From positions 1 to 55,219 of IMG/VR virus record IMGVR_UViG_3300022725_000123: a stretch of DNA of 55,219 nucleotides; one strand, given 5' to 3'. The notes under the pieces are model-generated. The model saw nothing but the letters and a program-made list of their open reading frames with translations, had not been told where the DNA came from and made no database searches. The position numbers and the translations under genes are program-made. This stretch comes from a virus. Below are positions 48,798 to 55,219 of this stretch, one piece after another. Each line of letters starts with the position of its first letter. Position 1 is the first letter of the stretch.

Positions 48798-50622
48798 TAA
48801 TGAGCTATATCCTAATTTTTTTTTAGCTGGGTTTAAACATTGGGATAAAGAAGAGTATGTCTTTTTTGAAATATCTGAAAGAAAAAATCAAAGTAAAGAT
48901 TTAATAAAATATCTTAAACAAAATTTAATATTGATATCATTTAATGGTATTCATTATGATAATCTTTTGTTTAATTACATAATCTTAAATAAATTTAAAC
49001 CCACAGACCAATTATTATCAGGTTTAGTAAAACTCAATAAAGCTATAATTAATGATGATTATTTTAATTATAAAAAATTTAAAAGAAAAAGATTTACTTC
49101 CATAGACGTAGATTTATTTTTATATTGGTCTAAAATGCTTAGATTGAGTAAAAAGATTTCTTTAAAAGGATTAATGGTACAATTAAACATGCCATTAATT
49201 CAAGAATTACCTTATGACCCTAATGAAATGTTGTCTTATGAACAAATGGATGAGGTTATTAAATACAATATAAATGATTTACAGGCTACAGAAAAATTAG
49301 CAAAAGCTAAAGAAAAAGAAATAAAATTAAGATTTGATATCCATAAACAAAAAGGGTTTCCGTGTCATTCATGGGATCAAATTAAATTAGCTTCAGAAGA
49401 ATTACTTCATTCTTATTGTGAAATAACAGGTGAGGATCCTAGACAAATACGACAATTAAGATTTGAAAAACCTATCATACGCATTAAAGATATTTTACCT
49501 CATTTTGATTTTAAAACAAGTGTGTTTAAATTATTATTACAAAAGTTACATACTTCTGTAAATACTTTTTCAGAGACAGTATATTTTAATTGTAATAAGA
49601 CTACTATTCTTTTAACTTATGGAATGGGAGGAATTCATTCAGTTAATAGGAATCAAAAATTTAAAACTGATAGTAATTATCAATTACTTACTTCAGATGT
49701 TGCTTCGTTATATCCAACAGTAATTGAAAATTATAAATTAATTAGATTTGTGGAAGTGTTAAAAAGATATTCCACAATTAAAAAAGAAAGACTTTTAGCT
49801 AAAAGCGGTAAATTAGAAGGTAAAGATAATAATCTGTATAATACTTTTTATAAATTAGTCTTAAATGGTGTATCAGGACTTTTAGATCAAGCTTATTCAT
49901 GGCTTTATTACCCAGAAGGAGCTATGAAATTACGATTAATGGGCCAATTAATCTTAACTAAACTAATTGAAGAAGCTTCATTAGCTAATTTTCAAGTAGT
50001 TAGTGCTAATACAGATGGTATTGAAGTATTAGTAGACAAAAATAGATTAGATGAGTATTATAAACTTGTTAATCAAGTAGAACAACAATTTAATGTTTTA
50101 TTTGAACACGAATTTTATGATAGAATTTATTATTGGTCGGTTAATGATTATTTAGCAGTAATTAAACAACCCAATGAAGTATTACCATTAGATAAACTCA
50201 ATATTAAACAAAAAGGTATGATGGTAACTAGTCCTGAATTAAGTAATTCGGTTGATAGTTTAATTATACCAAAAGCTTTAAATTATTATTTTATCTATGG
50301 AATACCAATAGAAGAAACAATAAAACAAGAAACAAACATTTATTTGTTTTGTAATGCACCTAAAGTAGACAAAAAGTTTACTGTGTGGTGGGGAGGAGAA
50401 AAACAACAAAGACTTAACAGATATTATGTATCTAAATCAGGTGAATATCTTTATAAGCAAAAGCCCAATGGTAATTTAGAAAATATGTTGAAAGGATATA
50501 CTATTCAACTTTTAAATGATAATCGGGAAAAAACTAAGTACGATATAAATTATCAATATTATATTCGTAAATGTAAAGAATTGATTGAAGATATAGAACC
50601 AAGTCAACTTAAATTATTTTAA
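48781..50622 (+). CDS. Family B DNA polymerase with 3'-5' exonuclease
   Basis: 613 residues. Exonuclease: TFDNELYPN (D6, E8), ISFNGIHYDN (about 52-61), KYNINDLQATE (about 161-171, D166). Polymerase: YGMGGIHSV (280-288, the YxGG-type link), motif A SDVASLYPT (305-313, D306), motif B KLVLNGVSG (358-366), motif C ANTDGIEV (409-416, D412). Size is small for the family (protein-primed polymerases of phi29 type are about 570). No TPR insertions are evident. Motif C reads NTDG where the usual form is DTD(S/G), so the first Asp is replaced by Asn; this is unusual. Confidence 0.9.
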   Translation: MRITFDNELYPNFFLAGFKHWDKEEYVFFEISERKNQSKDLIKYLKQNLILISFNGIHYDNLLFNYIILNKFKPTDQLLSGLVKLNKAIINDDYFNYKKFKRKRFTSIDVDLFLYWSKMLRLSKKISLKGLMVQLNMPLIQELPYDPNEMLSYEQMDEVIKYNINDLQATEKLAKAKEKEIKLRFDIHKQKGFPCHSWDQIKLASEELLHSYCEITGEDPRQIRQLRFEKPIIRIKDILPHFDFKTSVFKLLLQKLHTSVNTFSETVYFNCNKTTILLTYGMGGIHSVNRNQKFKTDSNYQLLTSDVASLYPTVIENYKLIRFVEVLKRYSTIKKERLLAKSGKLEGKDNNLYNTFYKLVLNGVSGLLDQAYSWLYYPEGAMKLRLMGQLILTKLIEEASLANFQVVSANTDGIEVLVDKNRLDEYYKLVNQVEQQFNVLFEHEFYDRIYYWSVNDYLAVIKQPNEVLPLDKLNIKQKGMMVTSPELSNSVDSLIIPKALNYYFIYGIPIEETIKQETNIYLFCNAPKVDKKFTVWWGGEKQQRLNRYYVSKSGEYLYKQKPNGNLENMLKGYTIQLLNDNREKTKYDINYQYYIRKCKELIEDIEPSQLKLF

Positions 50623-50637
50623 ACTAAATTATAAATT

Positions 50638-50862
50638 ATGAAAAACGAAAATGTAATTTCAGATTCGGGTGATGAAAACGAAAGTATTGTTGTTCAAAAA
50701 GTATTATTAGTATTGTCCATTTTCGTACCTTTCATGTTCATAAGGTATTCAGATATGGATATAGAAAAACGTAATGATTTACTTCATGTTCTTATATACA
50801 TATATGGGTTTATTTTTAACTTTTTCTTTACTTTGTATTGTATTTTAATTGTAATATTATGA
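50638..50862 (+). CDS. Two-helix membrane protein, 74 aa
   Basis: Acidic N-terminus (MKNENVISDSGDENESIVV), then two membrane helices (VLLVLSIFVPFMFI and VLIYIYGFIFNFFFTLYCIL). It overlaps the helicase ATG by ATGA. It could anchor the replication machinery at the membrane, which is inference. Confidence 0.55.
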   Translation: MKNENVISDSGDENESIVVQKVLLVLSIFVPFMFIRYSDMDIEKRNDLLHVLIYIYGFIFNFFFTLYCILIVIL

Positions 50863-51923
50863 TACAAAGTGAATTACAAAGCAAAATCTCTAATTTAGAT
50901 GATACTCACGGACTTATTGAATTAGCTCCAAGAACGGGTAAAACTAAAATTGCTATTGACATTATTAAAAATGAAAAAGCAAGTAAAATTTTATGGGTTA
51001 CCCCATCATCTAAATTACGAGATGTTGATATTCCAAATGAATTTATTAAATGGAAAGCAAAAACATATTTAAAAAAAACTAAAATTATAACTTATGCGAG
51101 TTTAAAAAAAATAAAAGGTCATTATGATAAAATCATATTAGATGAATTTCAATATGTTACACCTAATAACTCTTTTAATTTACTAAATGGTAACTTAACA
51201 GCAAATTCCATTACTGGTCTTAGCGGAACACCTTCAAAACATGAAGAAAAAATAGAAATTTTAAGTAGTTTAAATTTAAAAACTATTTATAAAGTAGACA
51301 TTGATGAAGCTGTTGAACTTAATATACTACCTGAATATCAAATTAATGTAGTTAATTGTGTAACAGATGATACTGAAAAAAACATAGAAGTTAAAACTAA
51401 AAATGTTGAATTCAAAACAACAGAGCGTAAAAATTATGCTTTTATTGAAAGACGCATTAGAGCAGCAATGTTTAAACTTCAAAATGTTCCTAAATATTTT
51501 TATATTAATAGAATGCATGCTATTCATAATTCTTTTTCAAAATTAAAGACTACTCAATCTTTAATTAAAAATTTAAAAGGTAGAATTCTTGTATTTTGTC
51601 CTAATATTAAGGTATCGGAACAAATTTCAGAACACACTTATAATTCTAAAACATCAGATGAAAAGTTAAACAAATTTTTAAATGGTGAAATAGATTTACT
51701 AGCTTGTGTAAACAGTGGCGGTGTAGGATTTACGTTTAAAAATGTAGATCATTTTGTAATTATGCAAGCCAATCAAAATAAAAATGGTGATGTTACACAA
51801 AAAATAAGTAGAAGTTTACTTAAACAGGAAAATTACATTGCTAAATTACATATAATATGTTTAAAAGACACTCAGGACCAAAAATGGGTGGATGAAATCT
51901 TAAAAGACTTTAAAAATGCTTGA
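50859..51923 (+). CDS. SF2 DNA helicase (SNF2-like)
   Basis: I take ATG at 50859, overlapping the stop of the preceding gene as ATGA; an ATG 7 codons earlier at 50838 lies inside that gene. Walker A IELAPRTGKTKIAI, motif II ILDEFQYVTP (DEFQ), motif III ITGLSGTPSK, motif IV-V ILVFCPNIKVSEQ and LACVNSGGVGFTF, motif VI VTQKISRSLL. The family unwinds or remodels duplex DNA using ATP. Compact (354 residues), only the two RecA lobes. Confidence 0.85.
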   Translation: MIQSELQSKISNLDDTHGLIELAPRTGKTKIAIDIIKNEKASKILWVTPSSKLRDVDIPNEFIKWKAKTYLKKTKIITYASLKKIKGHYDKIILDEFQYVTPNNSFNLLNGNLTANSITGLSGTPSKHEEKIEILSSLNLKTIYKVDIDEAVELNILPEYQINVVNCVTDDTEKNIEVKTKNVEFKTTERKNYAFIERRIRAAMFKLQNVPKYFYINRMHAIHNSFSKLKTTQSLIKNLKGRILVFCPNIKVSEQISEHTYNSKTSDEKLNKFLNGEIDLLACVNSGGVGFTFKNVDHFVIMQANQNKNGDVTQKISRSLLKQENYIAKLHIICLKDTQDQKWVDEILKDFKNA

Positions 51924-52050
51924 AGAAAAACTTAAAAAGCTTAAAAACGTTGATAAAATGAATTTATACGATATTCAGTTTATTTTACTACTTGAATATT
52001 GTGAACTTTACTCTATTGAAGAAATTGAAAACTGTTTAGATCATGTATAA
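51916..52050 (+). CDS. Small protein, 44 aa
   Basis: Overlaps the helicase stop by 8 bases. MLEEKLKKLKNVDKMNLYDI helix, then LLLEYCELYSIEEIENC. Acidic, helical. Close overlap on both sides supports it. No family recognised. Confidence 0.55.
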   Translation: MLEEKLKKLKNVDKMNLYDIQFILLLEYCELYSIEEIENCLDHV

Positions 52051-52168
52051 AATATTTTTTACAAACACGAAAAAAGCAAAAGATTATTACCATAGGTTTT
52101 GTGCAGTTAATCACACAAAAACTGTACATTTAGGTAATATTAAAATAGTGTACTATGAAGATAACTAG
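52043..52168 (+). CDS. Small basic protein, 41 aa
   Basis: ATG at 52043, overlaps the previous gene by 8 and the next by 14 bases. MYKIFFTNTKKAKDYYHRFC, then HLGNIKIVYYEDN. Ends in TAG. Short but in a continuous chain of overlaps. Confidence 0.5.
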   Translation: MYKIFFTNTKKAKDYYHRFCAVNHTKTVHLGNIKIVYYEDN

Positions 52169-52655
52169 TAACAACTTAAAGCAAGTCCTTCTTTTGTTAT
52201 GTCAGAAGGAGGACATTGCTTTAATGTTAAACGAATTAGAAAACGAGAAATGTATTGATTATGATTTTAATCTAACTGCAAAAGGAAGAAAAGAGTTAAA
52301 AGATGTTAAATTATTTACCATCAATGATTCAGATTTAGATCAATTAGTTGAAGAGTACAGAAATTGTTTTTTAGATGAAAATGGAAAACCTTTAAAACCC
52401 GGAGTTACTTCGTCTAGAATTTTAATTAAAACTAGACTTAAAGAATTTATTGATACTTATGATTATAGCCAAGAAGATATAATAAAAGCTGTTAGAAAGT
52501 ATATAAAATCTGAAAGGTCTTCAGGGTTTAGATATTTACAAAAAGCTCACTATACGATTAAAAAGAAGGTTGATGGGGTGTTTGAATCTAGGTTATTAAC
52601 ACATCTTGAAGAATTAGAAGACGGAGAAGATATAACATTTGGACATGAACTTTAA
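52155..52655 (+). CDS. Replication-associated helical protein (helicase loader candidate), 166 aa
   Basis: Helical N-terminus (LKQVLLLLCQKEDIALMLNE), then DLDQLVEEYRNCFLDENGKP and DIIKAVRKYIKSERSSGFRY. Overlaps the DnaB-like helicase gene by 17 bases, so it is made with it. In several phages the gene before DnaB encodes a loader. I recognise no motif proving that. Confidence 0.45.
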   Translation: MKITSNNLKQVLLLLCQKEDIALMLNELENEKCIDYDFNLTAKGRKELKDVKLFTINDSDLDQLVEEYRNCFLDENGKPLKPGVTSSRILIKTRLKEFIDTYDYSQEDIIKAVRKYIKSERSSGFRYLQKAHYTIKKKVDGVFESRLLTHLEELEDGEDITFGHEL

Positions 52656-53769
52656 ATCTTTTTACAATAGTTTAAAATTTTATCAAAACAATGATTACAA
52701 TTGTATACCATTACCATTTCCAAAATTAAGAAACTTTATTCCGGGTACCGCAAAAGGTACAAATATAATAGTTACTGCGAATTCCGGAGTTGGTAAAACT
52801 CAATTTACTAAATATTTATACGTTTATCATTCTTTTTTATGGTGTAGAGAAAATAAAGTACCTTTAAAGATAATGTATTTTGCTTTAGAAGAAACAAAAG
52901 AAGAATTTATAGCAGATGCTACTTGCTTTTTCTTAGATCACTTTTATGATATTGAAATAGATTCTAACAAATTATTATCTATGGATTCAAAAGTTTCAAA
53001 TTACATTTTAGAAAAAGTTGAAAGTTTGAGTTCATTAATTGATGAATTTTTAGAAAGTGTTGATATTCAAGATGATATAGCTAATCCAACAGGTATTTTA
53101 AAATATGTTGAAAATTACGCAGAAAATAATGGTACCATATACAAGAAGAAAATTAAAATTCAAAACGAAGAAAGAGTTGTTTTTGATAAGTACGAACCTT
53201 ATAAAAAAAGTTATGTCATTGTAATAACAGATCATATTGGTTTACTACAAGAAGAAAATGGCGAAACTCTTCATACCACAATAAGAAAGTTTTCTGGTAA
53301 TTATGGAAGACGTAAGATTTCCAAAAGGTATAATTATATAATGGTTTTGGTTCAACAACAATCTGCTAGCTCAGAAAGTAAACAATATAATAATGAAGGT
53401 GAGTTGAATTTAGCTAAATTAGAACCAACTTTATCTGATTTAGGTGATAATAAATACACTCAGAGAGATGCATTACTTGTTTGGGGATTGTTTGCACCAG
53501 AAAGGTATGAAATTCCTATGTATAGACATTGGAATATATTTAAATTACAAGATAATTATAGATCTATTCATGTTCTAAAAAATAGAAGAGGAAGATCTAA
53601 TATTAAAAGTTCCATGTATTTTAATGGTGCTACAAATAACTTTAAAGAATTACCTAAAATCGAAAGAATTAATGGTTCAAGATTTATCGATAAAATACCT
53701 GAAAATAAATGGTACGATAAATATTTTAAAAATAATAGATTTTGGCAACATAAGTTAAATTTCAATTAA
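52639..53769 (+). CDS. DnaB-like replicative helicase (RecA-fold ATPase), 376 aa
   Basis: Walker A ANSGVGKTQFTK (47-58), then KIMYFALEETKEEFIADATC with the Glu of DnaB-type proteins, Walker B VIVITDHIGLLQ (about 194-205), and IMVLVQQQSASSESK with the Gln-Gln sensor. The N-terminal DnaB domain is absent, so only the C-terminal hexameric ring domain is present, as in shorter phage helicases. It would unwind the fork with the upstream candidate loader and the polymerase. Confidence 0.8.
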   Translation: MDMNFKSFYNSLKFYQNNDYNCIPLPFPKLRNFIPGTAKGTNIIVTANSGVGKTQFTKYLYVYHSFLWCRENKVPLKIMYFALEETKEEFIADATCFFLDHFYDIEIDSNKLLSMDSKVSNYILEKVESLSSLIDEFLESVDIQDDIANPTGILKYVENYAENNGTIYKKKIKIQNEERVVFDKYEPYKKSYVIVITDHIGLLQEENGETLHTTIRKFSGNYGRRKISKRYNYIMVLVQQQSASSESKQYNNEGELNLAKLEPTLSDLGDNKYTQRDALLVWGLFAPERYEIPMYRHWNIFKLQDNYRSIHVLKNRRGRSNIKSSMYFNGATNNFKELPKIERINGSRFIDKIPENKWYDKYFKNNRFWQHKLNFN

Positions 53770-53772
53770 TTA

Positions 53773-53880
53773 GTGTATTTGTTAATAGCTATTATCTTAG
53801 AGCCTTTTGCCTACATTTTTTTTGAATTTAGCACTTTTGATTACGCTGTGTCGGATATAAGTGATTACTTTGAAGAATAA
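53773..53880 (+). CDS. Possible small membrane peptide from a GTG start, 35 aa
   Basis: GTG at 53773 opens YLLIAIILEPFAYIFFEF, one hydrophobic helix, followed by an acidic end (SDISDYFEE). No ATG is present. It fills the gap after the helicase gene, but the start is weak. Confidence 0.3.
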   Translation: MYLLIAIILEPFAYIFFEFSTFDYAVSDISDYFEE

Positions 53881-53941
53881 ATATAAAACTGTAAAAAGTA
53901 AAAGAATTAAACAGACCATCATAGCGTATTAACTTTATACA

Positions 53942-54142
53942 ATGTTGTACGCTTTTAAAATTACGGATATGACAACAGTAACTATTTTAAAATTTGAGCA
54001 AATAGGGCAAGAAGAATATAAGACTATCCCTTACACTAAAAAGTTTAGAAGTGATACAACGCTTTGGCAAATTTTAGAATGGATTAAAACCATTGACCCC
54101 AATAAGACAATAGCAGACGCTTATTTTAATGACCGAACGTAG
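53942..54142 (+). CDS. Hypothetical protein, 66 aa
   Basis: MLYAFKITDMTTVTILKFEQ, then KKFRSDTTLWQILEWIKTID. Two strands and a helix, mixed charge. No family recognised. Followed by about 60 bases without a gene. Confidence 0.5.
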   Translation: MLYAFKITDMTTVTILKFEQIGQEEYKTIPYTKKFRSDTTLWQILEWIKTIDPNKTIADAYFNDRT

Positions 54143-54206
54143 TAATTTTTATTGCGCGCAACTAGTAAATAACGCAAACAGAACTAAGACTTAAATAAAA
54201 TTAAAA

Positions 54207-55064
54207 ATGAAAATAGTAATATTAAGAAGACGTGGGTTAGGAAACACGTCTACTATAGGAATTAAAAGTAATTCCAATAACAATATTGAAATTACTAGAA
54301 ACGATAAAGAAATTCCTCAAGATACTGATTTATTGATTAGATGGGGGTGTACTTCACAATTTCCTTCAAAAAAAACTTTAAATAAAGCAGAGGGAATTAA
54401 AGCAATTAATAATAAATATCTATCTCGTAAAATATTACAAGAAGCAGGTGTTAGTGTTCCTAAATTATATGAAGATATTGAAGCTGTTGATACGTTTCCA
54501 GTAATAGTAAGACCTGAATATCATGCTCAAGGTAAAATATTGTATTACTGTAATAACCAAGGTGAATTGTTTGACGCTGAATATCACATAAGCAACTTAG
54601 GTAAAGACGTTTATATATCTGAATATATTAAAAAAGACAGAGAGTTTGGTGTATTTATATTTAATAATCGTATTTGGAGTGTAATTGAAAAAGTTCCTAA
54701 AATTGAAGGAGCAAATAATGAAATTGCTTGGAATGTAGCTCAAGGTACACATCGATTTCAAAATGTAAAATGGAGTGAATGGCCAATTGAAATATGTAAA
54801 GAAGCTTTAGATGCAGTTAAGTGTTTTAATATAGACTTTTGTAGAGTAGATATTATTGTAAAAGATAATAAACCTTACATATTAGAATTAAATTCAGCAC
54901 ATAGTCTTACTAGTAATTATAGACAAGAAGCATTTGCAAAATGCCTTGATTATTTTATTGAAAATGGTAGTGTTAAAAATGAATTAGAATTAGATAATCT
55001 CACTTCTTATAAAGGTTTAATACATCCTGCCTTACGAATAAATAAAAAACTTATAAATTTATAA
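54207..55064 (+). CDS. ATP-grasp ligase (RimK-like), 285 aa
   Basis: ATP-grasp pattern: PVIVRPEYHAQGKILYY (about 97-113), the glycine-containing lid and Lys; VYISEYIKKDREFGVFI with the Glu pair; FCRVDIIVKDNKPYILELNS (about 214-233), the D...E-x-N metal site. Such enzymes join a carboxylate to an amine or thiol using ATP. In phages they can modify peptides or small molecules, for example with a peptide substrate encoded nearby; none is clear here. It ends one base before the next gene's ATG. Confidence 0.75.
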   Translation: MKIVILRRRGLGNTSTIGIKSNSNNNIEITRNDKEIPQDTDLLIRWGCTSQFPSKKTLNKAEGIKAINNKYLSRKILQEAGVSVPKLYEDIEAVDTFPVIVRPEYHAQGKILYYCNNQGELFDAEYHISNLGKDVYISEYIKKDREFGVFIFNNRIWSVIEKVPKIEGANNEIAWNVAQGTHRFQNVKWSEWPIEICKEALDAVKCFNIDFCRVDIIVKDNKPYILELNSAHSLTSNYRQEAFAKCLDYFIENGSVKNELELDNLTSYKGLIHPALRINKKLINL

Positions 55065-55065
55065 T

Positions 55066-55219
55066 ATGATTTACTTAATTATTTATCTTTTAATAGGTGC
55101 GTATTCTGGTTTTGTATTAATACATTCCATTGACCAGTATTTTATTAAATATTTAAATAGACATTGTAATAGATATTGGATTACGTCTTATATTTATTAT
55201 CCCATTATGTGTGCTTGTT
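55066..55219 (+). CDS. Membrane protein, N-terminal part
   Basis: ATG at 55066 opens MIYLIIYLLIGAYSGFVLIH, one membrane helix, then FIKYLNRHCNRYWITSYIYY, still open at the window edge. One base separates it from the ATP-grasp gene. Could be the partner of that enzyme at the membrane. Confidence 0.45.
   Translation, partial: MIYLIIYLLIGAYSGFVLIHSIDQYFIKYLNRHCNRYWITSYIYYPIMCAC

Noticed and set aside
1-55219. Stop-codon reassignment (TAG or TGA read as an amino acid), known in some crAss-like phages
   Set aside because: Long genes end normally at TAA, TGA and TAG and neighbours overlap correctly; no suppressor tRNA is seen (only Thr-TGT and Arg-TCT).
1-55219. Prophage or temperate lifestyle
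   Set aside because: No integrase, excisionase, repressor or attachment site found in the window.

Overview
The window looks like just over half of a strictly virulent, tailed (podovirus-type) phage of a Bacteroidetes host, most probably a crAss-like phage of a flavobacterium. Reasons: very low GC; A-rich leaders without Shine-Dalgarno sites; two promoter matches to the Bacteroidetes TTTG / TAnnTTTG type; Bacteroidetes-style signal peptides; and the late gene order TerL, portal, scaffold, capsid, connector, fibres, lysis genes, an IHF/HU-like protein, ring proteins, a 1276-residue tail tube or muzzle protein, then several very large internal virion proteins. No integrase, CRISPR array or insertion sequence is visible. 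Stops look standard (TAA, TGA and TAG all end genes).

Layout. Bases 1-43,179 are all on the minus strand and read leftwards. From about 43.2 to 39.3 kb there is a block of small middle genes (PhoH-like ATPase, Hjc-like nuclease, zinc ribbon, a GroES-like protein further down, a tRNA-Thr). Then come TerL (36.1-38.3 kb), portal (33.6-36.0), four small genes, scaffold (31.3-32.3), major capsid (29.7-31.2), connector and auxiliary capsid genes (26.9-29.7), and a tail-fibre and lysis block (16.4-26.9). A metallophosphoesterase and the tail ring genes follow (13.4-16.4), then the muzzle (9.6-13.4) and four long cargo proteins, the last running off the left edge.

Bases 43,359-55,219 are on the plus strand: small early genes, an iteron-like repeat array (43.95-44.04 kb), about 3 kb rich in structured noncoding RNA with small ORFs between (44.5-47.6 kb), a tRNA-Arg, then a tight replication operon (OB-fold protein, family B DNA polymerase, SF2 helicase, DnaB-like helicase) and an ATP-grasp enzyme.

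Three points stand out. (1) The RNA region carries at least ten separate elements closed by perfect 7-14 bp helices. Several contain crossing (pseudoknot) helices, three share the same CTTGTAA/TTACAAG base, and one has a tRNA- or tmRNA-like outline. I cannot match them to a known family. (2) The palindrome CCWGG is missing from all of the AT-rich backbone, by eye, and Pro-Gly is there written with CCC or CCG before GGN. The eight CCWGG sites I found all lie between 19.4 and 26.2 kb, in or beside GC-richer tail-fibre DNA. This suggests long exposure to an EcoRII-type system and recent import of the fibre genes. (3) A GC-rich segment of the fibre/lysis block is bounded by a 22-bp direct repeat that duplicates the end of the fibre gene, a likely recombination scar.
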